64,000 nucleotides of DNA from Xenophilus aerolatus. GTDB taxonomy: Bacteria > Pseudomonadota > Gammaproteobacteria > Burkholderiales > Burkholderiaceae_C. The position numbers and the translations under genes are program-made. The DNA is taken from NCBI GenBank assembly GCA_030418545.1, contig QAIB01000006.1, positions 1-64,000 of the forward strand, read 5' to 3'. Positions 31,846-40,786 of the stretch are shown here, in pieces. The first letter of the stretch is position 1; the number at the start of each line of letters is the position of its first letter. Below the pieces are notes generated by a model. The model was not told the DNA's origin. It did not search any database and was given only the letters and a program-made list of their open reading frames with translations.

Positions 31846-32976
31846 TCAGCGCTGCCCGATCCGCGCGTCGGGTCCGAACACGTTCTTGAAGTTGCGCGGC
31901 TGCGAACGCCAGTACTGCGGCGGCGCCTGCACGTTGGCGCCCAGTTCGGCGGCAGCGCGCCAGGGCCAATGCGGCTCGAACAGGATGGCGCGGGCGATGG
32001 CGACGAAGTCCGCCTTTCCCTCGGCGACGATGGCTTCGGCCTGTGCGGGCTCGGTGATCAAGCCGACGGCGATGGTCGGCAGGCCGCAGCTCGCACGGAT
32101 GCGCTCGGCGAACGGCACCTGGTAGTTCGGCCCGAGCCCGATCTTCTGGCGCGGCGACACCCCGCCCGACGAGACATGGATGAAGTCCGCACCCCGCGCC
32201 TCGAGCGCCCGCGCGAAGGCGATGCTCTGCTCGACCGTCCAGCTCTCGGCGTCGGCCTCGCCTTCGAGCCAGTCGGTGGCCGAGAGCCGCACGCCCACGG
32301 CGACGTGCGACGACACCGCCGCGCGAACCGCCTCGAACACCTCCAGCGGAAAGCGCATGCGCTTCTCCAGCGAGCCGCCGTAAGCGTCGGTGCGCCGGTT
32401 GGCGACGGGCGACAGGAACTGGTGCAGCAGGTAGCCGTGCGCCGCATGCAGCTCGATCGACTGCAGCCCCAGCCGTTCGGCGCGCTTCGCCGCCTGCACG
32501 AAGGCGGCCTTCACGCGCGCGAGACCAGCGCCGTCGAGCGCGAGCGGCGGCGGCTCGCCCGGTGCATGCGGCAGCGCGGAGGGCGCGTAGGTGTCCCAGG
32601 CGCCCTCCTCTTGCGTGAGGCTGGCCCCCCCGTGCCACGGCACATGGCTCGATGCCTTGCGGCCCGCATGGCCGAGCTGGATGCCGATGGGCATCGACGA
32701 ATGGCGCCGCAGCGCGGCCAGCACCCGCGCCAGTGCGGCCTCGTTGTCGTCGCTGTACAGCCCCAGGTCGCCGGGCGTGATGCGCCCGGCTTCTTCGACC
32801 GCGGTGGCTTCGATGACGAGCAACCCCGCCCCCGACAGCGCGAGCTGGCCCAGGTGGATGAGGTGCCAGTCGCCGGCGTTGCCGTCCTCGGCGGAGTACT
32901 GGCACATGGGCGCGATGACGATGCGGTTGGGCAGCGTCAGCGGGCCGAGCGCACGTTCTGAAAAGAGGGTGCTCAC
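31846..32976 (-). CDS. Old yellow enzyme family NADH:flavin oxidoreductase (YqjM-type)
   Basis: FMN-dependent ene-reductase of 376 residues forming one TIM barrel. C25 and Y27 in APMCQYSAEDG are marks of the YqjM subclass (FMN-modulating Cys). The substrate-binding pair H177/H180 lies in ELHAAHGYLLHQFLSP, and the phosphate-binding end has DFVAIARAILFEPHWPW near 325. It reduces activated C=C bonds of enones or similar compounds. It lies 179 bp downstream of the tauABC-type genes on the same strand, so it may be in the same transcript; no sulfonate enzyme is present. Confidence 0.93.
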   Translation of the reverse strand: MSTLFSERALGPLTLPNRIVIAPMCQYSAEDGNAGDWHLIHLGQLALSGAGLLVIEATAVEEAGRITPGDLGLYSDDNEAALARVLAALRRHSSMPIGIQLGHAGRKASSHVPWHGGASLTQEEGAWDTYAPSALPHAPGEPPPLALDGAGLARVKAAFVQAAKRAERLGLQSIELHAAHGYLLHQFLSPVANRRTDAYGGSLEKRMRFPLEVFEAVRAAVSSHVAVGVRLSATDWLEGEADAESWTVEQSIAFARALEARGADFIHVSSGGVSPRQKIGLGPNYQVPFAERIRASCGLPTIAVGLITEPAQAEAIVAEGKADFVAIARAILFEPHWPWRAAAELGANVQAPPQYWRSQPRNFKNVFGPDARIGQR

Positions 32977-33155
32977 GGTGGAAGTCCTTGCAGACCTGCT
33001 CGGACCGGGAAGCCGGCGGGCAGTCTGCGGTCCGTTATAACGAGAACATGCCTGCGCTGCAGCTTCAAACCAGAAAGGCCTGCCGCGCCCGCTGATTCTG
33101 CGCGAGCAGCTATCAATTCAGCAGCAGACAGCCGATGCGCCCGCAGCGACTCCAC

Positions 33156-34052
33156 TCACATCCGCCCCTTCCAAGGCACCAGCCACCCCTCGATGCGCCG
33201 CATCAGCAAGTCGAACAGCAGCGCCACGATGCCGATGACGATGATGCCCATCACCACCACGTCGGTGCGCAGGAAGTTGCTGGCGTTGAGCACCAGTTGG
33301 CCCAGCCCTGCGGTCGCGGCCACCATCTCGGCCGCGACCAGCGTGGTCCAGCCGAAGCCGATGGCGATGCGCATGCCGGTGAGGATGTCGGGCAGCGCGG
33401 CCGGCAGCACGACGTGGCGCACCACCTGCCAGCGGCTCGCGCCCAGCGAGAGCGCGGCGTTGATCTGTTCGCTGCCCACCGACTTCACGCCGGCGCGGGC
33501 CGCCACGGCCAGCGGCGCGAAGCAGGCCAGGTAGATCAGCACCACCTTCGAGGTCTCCTCGATGCCGAACCAGATGATCACCAGCGGCAGGTAGGCCAGC
33601 GGCGGCAGCGGGCGGTAGAACTCGATGATGGGGTCGAACACGCCGCGCAGCACGCGCGAGGTGCCCATGAGGATGCCGACCGGGATGGCCGTGATGCAGG
33701 CCAGCGCGAAGGCGCCGAACACGCGCCCCAGGCTCCACAGGAAGTGCTCCAGCAGCGGCTTGCCGCCCTGGCCCTGGCCTTTCACGGCGGCGACGAAGGC
33801 GTCCCACACCGAGGCGGGCGAAGGCAGCACCAGCGGCGGCAGCCAGGCCAGTGCCGCGGCGGCCCACCAGAGCACGCACAGCGCGATGACCGTGGCGATG
33901 CTGATGGCCGTGGTGCTGCCCTCGCCGGGGCGGCGGTGGCCGCGGACCTTGCGGGCGGACGGCCCGGCGGTGACCGGCGGATGGGTGTGCAATGCGGCAG
34001 GCGTGGCGGACACTGTTTGGCCGGCCACCATCGGCGAGGCTGGACTGCTCAT
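33156..34052 (-). CDS. tauC: Taurine-type ABC transporter permease (TauC-like)
   Basis: A 298-residue inner-membrane permease starting MSSPASPMVAGQTV. Membrane segments begin at ISIATVIALCVLWWAAAALA near 55. IEFYRPLPPLAYLPLVIIWFG near 130 and the coupling loop ALSLGASRWQVVRHVVLPAALP near 195-216 are strongly TauC-like. The ATG lies 14 bp from the end of the ATPase gene. A longer frame begins upstream at 34106 but overlaps tauB and is not needed. Transport of taurine itself is inferred from family. Confidence 0.92.
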   Translation of the reverse strand: MSSPASPMVAGQTVSATPAALHTHPPVTAGPSARKVRGHRRPGEGSTTAISIATVIALCVLWWAAAALAWLPPLVLPSPASVWDAFVAAVKGQGQGGKPLLEHFLWSLGRVFGAFALACITAIPVGILMGTSRVLRGVFDPIIEFYRPLPPLAYLPLVIIWFGIEETSKVVLIYLACFAPLAVAARAGVKSVGSEQINAALSLGASRWQVVRHVVLPAALPDILTGMRIAIGFGWTTLVAAEMVAATAGLGQLVLNASNFLRTDVVVMGIIVIGIVALLFDLLMRRIEGWLVPWKGRM

Positions 34053-34065
34053 GGCGTGGCTACCC

Positions 34066-34860
34066 TCAATGCGCGGCCGCCGCACCGGCGCCCGCGTGGA
34101 TGGCATCGATCACCTCTTCGCGCAGGCGGATGAATTCCGGCTGCGACTTGATGGCGCGCGCATTGCCGCCGGCCACGTACTGGCGGCCGAAGTCGAGCTC
34201 GTAGCGCCGCGACACGCGGCCGGGCGACGGCGTCATCACGATCAGCTGCGTGGCCAGGAAGAGCGCCTCCTCCACGTCGTGCGTGATGAAGAAGACGAGC
34301 TTCTTCTCCCGCGCCCAGATCTGCAGCACCGACTCCTGCACCTGCTCGCGCGTGAGCGAATCCAGCGCGCCGAAGGGCTCGTCCATCAGCAGCATGGCCG
34401 GGTTGGAGGCCAGCGCGCGCGCGATGCCCACGCGCTGCTGCTGCCCGCCGGAGAGCTGGTAGACCGCCTGCGTCGCGTAGCGCTTCAGCCCGACGGCGCG
34501 GACCTGCTTCATCGCCTCGGCATGCCGCTCGGCCTTGCCCACGCCGCGCATCTTCAGCCCGAAGGCCACGTTGTCGATGACGTTGAGCCAGGGCATGAGC
34601 GCATGCTTCTGGAACACGACACCGCGGTCGGCCCCGGGCCCCTCGACCTGACGGCCGTTGACGAAGATGTAGCCCTCGCTCGGCGCCATGAAGCCGGCGA
34701 TGGACGACAGCAGCGTGGTCTTGCCGCAGCCCGAAGCGCCGACGGCGACCACGAACTCGCCGGCTGCGAAGCTCAGGTCCACCTTCTGCAGCGCCACCAC
34801 GTCCTGCCCGTTGTCGCCGGCGTAGGTCACACCGACGCTCTCGATGCGCAATCCCTGCAT
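34066..34860 (-). CDS. tauB: Taurine-type ABC transporter ATP-binding protein (TauB-like)
   Basis: A 264-residue ATPase. Walker [10 protein letters not shown] is at 41-49, Q-loop [14 protein letters not shown] near 81-94, signature LSGGQQQR at 136-143, Walker B MLLMDEP at 156-162 and the switch histidine in [14 protein letters not shown] near 190. The C-terminus ([16 protein letters not shown]) is typical of TauB. It starts 25 bp after the tauA stop. Confidence 0.95.
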   Translation of the reverse strand: MQGLRIESVGVTYAGDNGQDVVALQKVDLSFAAGEFVVAVGASGCGKTTLLSSIAGFMAPSEGYIFVNGRQVEGPGADRGVVFQKHALMPWLNVIDNVAFGLKMRGVGKAERHAEAMKQVRAVGLKRYATQAVYQLSGGQQQRVGIARALASNPAMLLMDEPFGALDSLTREQVQESVLQIWAREKKLVFFITHDVEEALFLATQLIVMTPSPGRVSRRYELDFGRQYVAGGNARAIKSQPEFIRLREEVIDAIHAGAGAAAAH

Positions 34861-34885
34861 GTGCGTCCTCGCGCGCCGCGGGTCG

Positions 34886-35902
34886 TCAGGGCGCGGCCAC
34901 GGCCTTGGCCGCGTACGCCGGGTTCACGCCCACGCTGTAGTCGGGCAGCACGTTGCCGATGGTGCCCTGGGTCTTGAGGAAGGCGGCGGTGGCCGCCAGC
35001 GACTGGGCGGCACCGCCGTTGGCACCGCCACCCAGCCAGGTGGCCGAGGCCTGCTCCGCCGGCGGCACGAAGCGGTACAGCGCCATCGCGGCCGGCACGT
35101 CGGCCTCGGTGGCGCCCGTGACCTGCGCCACCGCCTTCACCTGCGGCGAGCCCACGCTCCATTGCGCCTTGCCGGCCGTGTAGCTGGCGTCGGCCTTGGC
35201 GATGGCCGACAGGAACTTCACCATGAAGTCGGCGTTCGACGCCGCCCAGGCCTTGTTGGCGATGATGCCGTCGAAGGTCGCCTTGCCGGTCTGCTGCGCG
35301 ATCTGGCCCGAGCTGATGATCTGCTTGCCGCTGGCCTTGACCTTGGACAGCACCGGGTCCCAGACGAAGGTGGCGTCGATGTCGCCCCGCTCCCAGGCGG
35401 CGGCGATCTCGGGCGGTCGCATGTTGAGGATCTTCACCTGCGCGGGGTCGACCTTGGCCGCCTCCAGCGCCACCAGCGTGTGGAAGTGCGTGGTCGAGGT
35501 GAAGGGCACGCCGATCTTCTTGCCCTTGAGGTCGGCCAGGCTGTTCACGCCCGAGCCGTTGCGCGCCACCATGGCCTCGGCGTCGTTGATGTTGTCGAGG
35601 ATCCAGACCAGCTCCACCGGCAGGCCCTGGGACAGCGCGGACGCCACGGGTGCGGAGCCCGCCTCGCCGATCTGCACCTGGCCCGAGGCCATGGCGCGGA
35701 TCACGTCGCCGCCACCGGCGAACTTGCGGAAGTTGATCTTGTAGCCCGTGCTCTTCTCGATCTCGCCCGTGACCTGCGCATAGCGCCAGGGCACCACCAT
35801 GTCCTGGTGGGCGATGGTGACCTCCCTGGTCTGGGCCTGTGCGCCGAAGGCGAGGGCGGCGAGCAGCGCGGTGGCCGCGATGCGGGGAGCGAACGTCGTC
35901 AT
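34886..35902 (-). CDS. tauA: Taurine-type ABC transporter substrate-binding protein (TauA-like)
   Basis: Periplasmic binding protein of 338 residues with a signal peptide ([20 protein letters not shown], cleavage after AQA near 23). TauA family segments are [16 protein letters not shown] near 28-43, [20 protein letters not shown] near 58-77, [15 protein letters not shown] near 79-93 and [20 protein letters not shown] near 185. GGAGG lies 6 bases before the ATG at 35902. First gene of the minus-strand unit tauA-tauB-tauC-oye. No tauD (taurine dioxygenase) is in the window. Confidence 0.94.
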   Translation of the reverse strand: MTTFAPRIAATALLAALAFGAQAQTREVTIAHQDMVVPWRYAQVTGEIEKSTGYKINFRKFAGGGDVIRAMASGQVQIGEAGSAPVASALSQGLPVELVWILDNINDAEAMVARNGSGVNSLADLKGKKIGVPFTSTTHFHTLVALEAAKVDPAQVKILNMRPPEIAAAWERGDIDATFVWDPVLSKVKASGKQIISSGQIAQQTGKATFDGIIANKAWAASNADFMVKFLSAIAKADASYTAGKAQWSVGSPQVKAVAQVTGATEADVPAAMALYRFVPPAEQASATWLGGGANGGAAQSLAATAAFLKTQGTIGNVLPDYSVGVNPAYAAKAVAAP

Positions 35903-36092
35903 GGAAACCTCCAGCGAAACGGTTGATGGATCGATGCCCCGCACTCTGCGGCGCGGACCGGGCGCCACCAAGTGCCAGCGCCGCGCGATCGCTGGAGCCA
36001 GCACGCGCAGGCCGGCACCCGGCTGGTGCAAGCGGCCTGGCGCGCAGGCGCCTACGGCACCGGATCGGCGCGCCGTCGAGGCGCGCAACCCA

Positions 36093-36157
36093 AAGTGCAA
36101 TCGGCCGGTGGGCCACGCTGGGCGGGCGCTGCAGCCAAATTCGTCACATCCGTTACG
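36093..36157 (-). repeat. 65-bp dispersed intergenic repeat, copy B
   Basis: Read on the minus strand it opens CGTAACGGATGTGACG, has AATTTGGCTGCAGCGCCCGC next, and closes GGCCGATTGCACTT. It aligns with copies A (11256-11320) and C (58919-58983) over exactly 65 positions without gaps. It lies about 190 bp upstream of the tauA start. Confidence 0.75.
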
Positions 36158-36320
36158 AATAGCTCCGGCGCGTTTCGGGACACGGCGGCGGATTCTGCTC
36201 GGACGCCCTCCCCGCGCGAACGACGCTTTTCGCGCCAGCTCATGCGGGAAACGACCGGATGCCGGCCGTGCTCTTCAGCCGCGATGCGCGACACGCCCGC
36301 GGTGGCAGGAAGGCACGCGC

Positions 36321-36337
36321 CATTCCTCGCCGGAATG
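36321..36337. promoter_or_regulatory. Operator-like inverted repeat CATTCC-N5-GGAATG upstream of gst
   Basis: CATTCC (36321-36326) and GGAATG (36332-36337) flank TCGCC. With neighbouring bases the pattern GCGCCATTCCTnnnCGGAATGCG is shared with 39123-39139 upstream of the peroxiredoxin gene. The inner TTCC..GGAA contains the T-N11-A arrangement favoured by LysR regulators. It lies about 80 bp before the transferase ATG. Confidence 0.55.
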
Positions 36338-36416
36338 CGGTCTATCACCGGGGCCTGCCTTCCTCACGAGGACGCGGCGGCCGACAGTCACCGGCTTTCA
36401 TCCTGCGCTTCAGCCA

Positions 36417-37046
36417 ATGCTCCACATCTACGCTTTCTCCACACCCAACAGCATCAAGGTTCCCATCGCCCTCGAAGAGACGGGGCTGGAATATCGACTC
36501 CACGCCGTCAACACCAAGGCCGGCGATCAGCGGACCGATGCATTCAAGGCCCTGAATCCCAACGCCAAGGTGCCCGTCCTCGTCGATGACTCCACGGGGA
36601 CGGCGCCGTTCGTGCTGACCGAGTCGGCGGCCATCCTCGTCCATCTGGCGGAGCGAAGCGGACGCCTTCTTCCAAGTGATCCCACCGCGCGCGCACGCGT
36701 CTTCGAACAACTCTTCTTCCACGCTTCGGCTCTGAGTCCGGCGTTCGGGCAGTCGGGGTACTTCCAAAAGCTTGCACCAGAGAAGCTGCCCGCCGCGATC
36801 GCGCGCTTCGGCGACGAAGCCAGGCGCGTCATGCGTGTGCTCGACGACGTGCTTGCCGATCGCACCTACGTCGCCGGCGAAGCCTATTCGATCGCGGACA
36901 TCGCCCACTTCGGCTGGCTCTGGCGCCGGGCCTTTCCCGGCATCGAGCTCGAAGAGACGCCCCACGTGAAGCGCTGGTACGACGCGATGGCCGAGCGTCC
37001 TGCCGTGATCAAGGCGATCGCGGCGGTGGAAGGCCTCGTCCCGTGA
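36417..37046 (+). CDS. Glutathione S-transferase
   Basis: Cytosolic GST of 209 residues. The thioredoxin-like N-terminal domain (1-80) has MLHIYAFSTPNSIKVPIALE, NPNAKVPVLVDD near 48-59 with the cis-Pro, and LTESAAILVHLAER near 66-79 binding glutathione. The helical C-terminal domain contains YVAGEAYSIADIAHFGWLW near 152-170. Its stop overlaps a GTG of the next frame, and it is probably co-transcribed with the EamA exporter. It likely detoxifies electrophiles; substrate unknown. Confidence 0.93.
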   Translation: MLHIYAFSTPNSIKVPIALEETGLEYRLHAVNTKAGDQRTDAFKALNPNAKVPVLVDDSTGTAPFVLTESAAILVHLAERSGRLLPSDPTARARVFEQLFFHASALSPAFGQSGYFQKLAPEKLPAAIARFGDEARRVMRVLDDVLADRTYVAGEAYSIADIAHFGWLWRRAFPGIELEETPHVKRWYDAMAERPAVIKAIAAVEGLVP

Positions 37047-37087
37047 TCGGGCGTAGCACCGCGGGCCTTGAGGCGGGAGCACGACTC

Positions 37088-38107
37088 ATGCACGACTCAC
37101 CTGCGCACGCAGCACCTGGTGTTCACGCCCATGCGGCGAACCTCGACCGCACGTCGCGCAAGAAGCTCGTCGCGGGCATAGCGGTCGGCTTCCTCGCCGC
37201 CGGCATCGGCGCCCTGTACACGGTGTTCGCCCGGTTGGGCATCGCACACGGACTTGCTTCCTCCGACATGACCTTCCTGCGCTTCGGCGTGGCGGGCGTC
37301 GTCACCTTGCCGTTGCTCATCCATTACCTGCGAAGGGATGCTGCGCGCATCTTTGCGCAGTGGCGCATCTGGCTGGCGATCGTGCTCCTGGCCGGGCCCC
37401 TGTTCGGGCTCCTGATGTTCACGGCGTTCCAGTTTGCGCCGGTGAGCCATGCGGCCGTCTTTCCCTTCTCCGCCATGAGCGTCATGGGCACGGTGCTGGC
37501 AGCCCGCTACCTCGGTGATCGACTCACTTTGCGAAAGGTGGTCGGCATCGGGCTAGTGATTGGGGGCCTTTTTTTGCTTTCAGGACTCGACCGTGCTTCG
37601 CTAGAACCGCGAGCACTGGTTGGCGATCTCATGTTTATTCTGGCCGGCGCGCTCTGGGCCGGCTTCGGCATCCTGCTGCGCCGGTTCAAGCTGGCTCCGC
37701 TCCTCGCCACGGCGATGGTGTCGTTCTTCGCGCTGGCGACCTACGTCCCCATCTACCTGGCGGCCACGGGGGGCACCCGGCTGCTCGCCGCGCAGCCCTC
37801 CCTGGTGCTTGTGGAGGTCCTGGTCCAGGGCGTCATCGCGGGGGCAGGAACGCTTTACACCTACGCCAAGACGGTCGAGCTGCTGGGCGCGGCCCGGGCG
37901 GCGGTCTTTCCGGCGCTCGCGCCCGGCATGGCGGCTCTCTTGGCGTGGCCCGTGCTCGGCCATATTCCCGGGATTTTTGAGACTCTGGGTCTTTTCGTGG
38001 CCATTGTCGGCCTGCTAATCAGCGTGACTCAACGCTCGCCGTCCAGGATAGACGCGCACAACGTTCTGCAGCCGGTGGCTGGATCTGTCGCGAGCGAGGC
38101 GCGGTAG
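37088..38107 (+). CDS. EamA-family (DMT) exporter
   Basis: Inner-membrane protein of 339 residues with about ten hydrophobic segments in two EamA repeats, starting AGIAVGFLAAGIGALYTVFA near 30. The ATG at 37088 is chosen because GGGAG stands upstream; a GTG at 37043 overlapping the GST stop would add 15 residues. Some codons near 37540-37640 (tttttttgctttcagg) are more A+T-rich than neighbours. It is likely an efflux permease for a metabolite related to the neighbouring GST and peroxiredoxin genes. Confidence 0.88.
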   Translation: MHDSPAHAAPGVHAHAANLDRTSRKKLVAGIAVGFLAAGIGALYTVFARLGIAHGLASSDMTFLRFGVAGVVTLPLLIHYLRRDAARIFAQWRIWLAIVLLAGPLFGLLMFTAFQFAPVSHAAVFPFSAMSVMGTVLAARYLGDRLTLRKVVGIGLVIGGLFLLSGLDRASLEPRALVGDLMFILAGALWAGFGILLRRFKLAPLLATAMVSFFALATYVPIYLAATGGTRLLAAQPSLVLVEVLVQGVIAGAGTLYTYAKTVELLGAARAAVFPALAPGMAALLAWPVLGHIPGIFETLGLFVAIVGLLISVTQRSPSRIDAHNVLQPVAGSVASEAR

Positions 38108-38989
38108 TCAGGCCAGCGTCGCCTGCACGAAGTCGGCGAATGCGCGCGCCTTGGCACTGGCCATCCTGCCCGTCGGAAACACGGCCCAGAGGTCGAGCTC
38201 CGGCAATGCCCAGTCGGTTAGGACCCTGACCACTTCTCCGCTCGCGATCTCGGGCGCGAACATCCAGTCCGATGCGACCGCCAGGCCCATGTGTGCACAC
38301 ACGGCGGCACGAAGGCCCTCGGCGGCAGTCACCCGCATGCGGCCGGATACCACCACCGAGATTTCGGTGCTGCCTTCACGAAAAGACCAGGTGGATCCGC
38401 CGCCACCCGGGTCGTAGACGACGGCCTGGTGATTCGCCAGCTCGGCCGGCGTCCTGGGGGTGCCGTGCGCGGCGAGGTAGGCGGGGGTGGCGACCACGCT
38501 GCGCCGGCCCTGTGCCAGCTTGCGTGCGGTCATGTTCGAGTCGGCCAGCGTACCGGTGCGCAGCGCCACGTCGATGCCTTCGCTGAGCAGGTCGATGACC
38601 CGGTCGTCGAGCACCACGTCGATGCTCAGATCGGGATGGCGGTCCAGGAAGGGCTTGATCCTGGGAATGATGTGGATGCGCGAGAGCGTGACGCCGGCGC
38701 AGACCCGAAGCCGTCCCTTCAGGGCGGTGCTGTTCCCCCGGGCGGCATCGTCGGCCTGGTTCGCCTCCTCGATGGCGCGCCTTGCAAATCCGTAGAAGCT
38801 CTGTCCTGCTTCGGTGGGGAGCAGCCCTTTGGCGCTGCGCAGGAGCAGCCGCACGCCCAGGCGTGCTTCGAGCTGCGCCACGGATTTGGACACGGCGGGC
38901 TGTCCGACCTCCAAACGCCTGGCCGCAGCTGAAAACGAGCCGCATTCGACGACGACGACGAATGTCTCCATGGCGGCGAGGCGGTCCAT
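38108..38989 (-). CDS. LysR-family transcriptional regulator
   Basis: A 293-residue regulator starting MDRLAAMETFVVVVECGSFS. The winged helix (1-60) includes LEVGQPAVSKSVAQLEARLG. The effector domain includes GRLRVCAGVTLSRIHIIPRI near 92 and DVALRTGTLADSNMTARKLA near 140. It is divergent from the peroxiredoxin gene and convergent with the EamA gene. The inverted repeat CATTCC-N5-GGAATG in the divergent region (39123-39139) and the same repeat before gst make it the obvious candidate regulator of both units. Confidence 0.93.
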   Translation of the reverse strand: MDRLAAMETFVVVVECGSFSAAARRLEVGQPAVSKSVAQLEARLGVRLLLRSAKGLLPTEAGQSFYGFARRAIEEANQADDAARGNSTALKGRLRVCAGVTLSRIHIIPRIKPFLDRHPDLSIDVVLDDRVIDLLSEGIDVALRTGTLADSNMTARKLAQGRRSVVATPAYLAAHGTPRTPAELANHQAVVYDPGGGGSTWSFREGSTEISVVVSGRMRVTAAEGLRAAVCAHMGLAVASDWMFAPEIASGEVVRVLTDWALPELDLWAVFPTGRMASAKARAFADFVQATLA

Positions 38990-39122
38990 CGTTCGATCTC
39001 TCTGCTTTGATGTTGGAAGCGGTCTAACGGCGTTGGGGGCCAATCCTAGTGCGTCCGGAACCGACACCTGAGGGCCTGGCGCGGGACGCCGGAGCGCAGC
39101 GCTCGCGTCGTGAGGCGAGCGC

Positions 39123-39139
39123 CATTCCTGTTCGGAATG
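39123..39139. promoter_or_regulatory. Operator-like inverted repeat CATTCC-N5-GGAATG upstream of peroxiredoxin
   Basis: CATTCC (39123-39128) and GGAATG (39134-39139) flank TGTTC, about 100 bp before the peroxiredoxin ATG and 134 bp from the divergent LysR start. It matches the repeat at 36321-36337, including the flanks GCGC before and CG after, and a TAT at the same offset downstream. Confidence 0.6.
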
Positions 39140-39238
39140 CGCCGTATGCGCGCGAGCCGCGTTCCCGGCGGCGCCTCCAGGGGCGACATTCATGTCACCC
39201 CATCCACTCCCGCGAACACAGGAATACAGGAACACACC

Positions 39239-39925
39239 ATGTCTCTTCAAGACAAGCTCGATGCCTTCAAGGCCGATTTCGTTGCCGGCAAGGCACCCTA
39301 CTTCGCGCCGGCCGACATTCATCCGATCATGGCGCGAGCGACCGCCGAACTGATCGCATCCGGCCAGGCGAAGAAGGCGCTCAGGGCGGGTGACAAGGCC
39401 CCCGCGTTCAATCTGAAGGATCCCGACGGCAAGTACGTCAGCTCCGCCGAATTGCTGGCTCAGGGCCCGCTCGTCCTGAGCTTCTACCGCGGTGTGTGGT
39501 GCCCCTACTGCAACATGGAGCTGCAGGCACTGGAAGAGGCGGTTGCGGCCTTCGCCGAACTGGGCGCTCGCGTGGTCGCGATCTCGCCGCAGAACTCGGT
39601 GAACAGCCGAAAGTCGGTACGCACGAACGCGCTGAGCTTCCCGATCCTGAGCGACGCAGGCAACGAAGTGGCTGCGGCCTTCGGCCTGCGCTTCGCATTG
39701 CCGGACTATCTGGTCGACCTCTACAAGAAGCTGAAGAACGACCTTCCGGCCTTCAACGGCGACAGCAGCTGGACGCTGCCGATGCCGGGGCGCTATGTGA
39801 TCGCGCAGGACGGCACGATCCTGTATGCGGAGGTCAACCCCGACTACACCCAGCGTCCCGATCCGTCCGAGATGCTCCCGGCGCTGCAGGTGGCCGCCAG
39901 CCGCATCCCCTACGGAGTCGCATGA
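39239..39925 (+). CDS. AhpC/TSA-type peroxiredoxin-like protein
   Basis: Thiol peroxidase-like protein of 228 residues with a thioredoxin fold. The active site SFYRGVWCPYCNMEL near 81-95 has C88 and C91 in CPYC, so a disulfide between neighbouring cysteines is expected. LRAGDKAPAFNLKDPDG near 48-64 is the usual entry to the domain. About 45 helical residues precede it. ATG begins MSLQDKLDAFKADFVAG; the stop overlaps the SDR start (ATGA). It probably reduces peroxides or acts as a thiol reductase in the LysR-controlled stress unit. Confidence 0.9.
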   Translation: MSLQDKLDAFKADFVAGKAPYFAPADIHPIMARATAELIASGQAKKALRAGDKAPAFNLKDPDGKYVSSAELLAQGPLVLSFYRGVWCPYCNMELQALEEAVAAFAELGARVVAISPQNSVNSRKSVRTNALSFPILSDAGNEVAAAFGLRFALPDYLVDLYKKLKNDLPAFNGDSSWTLPMPGRYVIAQDGTILYAEVNPDYTQRPDPSEMLPALQVAASRIPYGVA

Positions 39926-40719
39926 TGAACCTCCACGAAAAACGCATTCTGATCACCGGCGGCACGAGCGGGATCGGCCTGGCCCTCGCCACCCAGGCCC
40001 TGCGGCGCGGTGCCAGCGTCCTGGTCACCGGCCGTCGAAAGGCAGCCGTCGACGCGGCCCTTGCACAGTTGCAGGCCGAGGGCGGCAAGGTGCATGGCGT
40101 GGCAGCCGACGTGAGCACGAGCGCCGGGCGCGCGGCCACACTCAACGCGGCTCGAGAACGGCTTGGCGGGCTCGACGTGCTGGTCAACAACGCCGGGGCC
40201 GTGCGCGCGGGGCGCCTCGAAACCATGACCGACGCCGAAGTCGACGCCATGGTGGGCACGAACCTGCTGGGTCCGATCTTCCTCACGCGCGATGCCTTGC
40301 CGATGCTGCGTGCCAGCGGCGAGGCGCTGGTGGTCAACGTGAGTTCGGGCATCGCGCTGGTGCCCATGCCCTTCTATGCGGTCTACGCCGCCGTCAAGGC
40401 GGCCGTCGTGCGCTTCGGCGATGCGATGCGCCGGGAGCTGCACGGCGAGGGGGTGAATGTTCTCAACGCGTACCCCACGGCGACAGACACACCCATGATG
40501 AAGACCGGAAACCCGTCCGTGCCCCTGGAAGGCGCCGATGCCGTGGCCCTGGCCATCGCCGAGGCCATCGAGCAAGGGAGCCGGGAGCTCATCCGCGGCG
40601 GCGAGGCCCGCCTGCAGTTGATGGCGCAAGAGCGCAGCACACCCGAGACGCTGGACGCCCGTTTCGCCGCCATGAAGCCCACGCTCGAGCGTGCCGTCGC
40701 GAATCACCACGCGCTCTAG
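39922..40719 (+). CDS. Short-chain dehydrogenase/reductase
   Basis: NAD(P)-dependent oxidoreductase of 265 residues. Cofactor loop TGGTSGIGLA is near 13-22, NNAG near 89-92, catalytic Ser in VVNVSSGIALVP near 140 and YAAVK near 154-158. The C-terminal part MKPTLERAVANHHAL is helical. Some members of this group (DltE-like) act on acyl chains. The first ATG overlaps the peroxiredoxin stop; a second ATG follows directly. Co-transcribed with the peroxiredoxin and the crotonase-like hydrolase. Confidence 0.92.
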   Translation: MMNLHEKRILITGGTSGIGLALATQALRRGASVLVTGRRKAAVDAALAQLQAEGGKVHGVAADVSTSAGRAATLNAARERLGGLDVLVNNAGAVRAGRLETMTDAEVDAMVGTNLLGPIFLTRDALPMLRASGEALVVNVSSGIALVPMPFYAVYAAVKAAVVRFGDAMRRELHGEGVNVLNAYPTATDTPMMKTGNPSVPLEGADAVALAIAEAIEQGSRELIRGGEARLQLMAQERSTPETLDARFAAMKPTLERAVANHHAL

Positions 40720-40786
40720 GCGCCAACCATCACGAGCAGTCACGCCTGGGCGACCTGGCCCGAATCACCGAACGAAAGCAACTCAC

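Larger units (their letters stand above)
35903..36416. other. 514-bp divergent intergenic region, tauA / glutathione transferase
   Basis: No gene is supported here. It holds copy B of the 65-bp dispersed repeat (36093-36157) and the inverted repeat CATTCC-N5-GGAATG (36321-36337). It must also contain the promoters for tauA (minus) and the transferase (plus). The rest shows nothing I can name. Confidence 0.6.

Noticed and set aside
33013-33155. Gap between tauC and the old yellow enzyme as a possible RNA gene or terminator
   Set aside because: No stable stem with a T-run and no promoter pair could be found.
36072-36092. Extra palindromic bases (CGCGCC...GGCGCG) next to repeat copy B as part of the element
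   Set aside because: They have no counterpart at copies A and C, so the element was limited to the 65 aligned positions.
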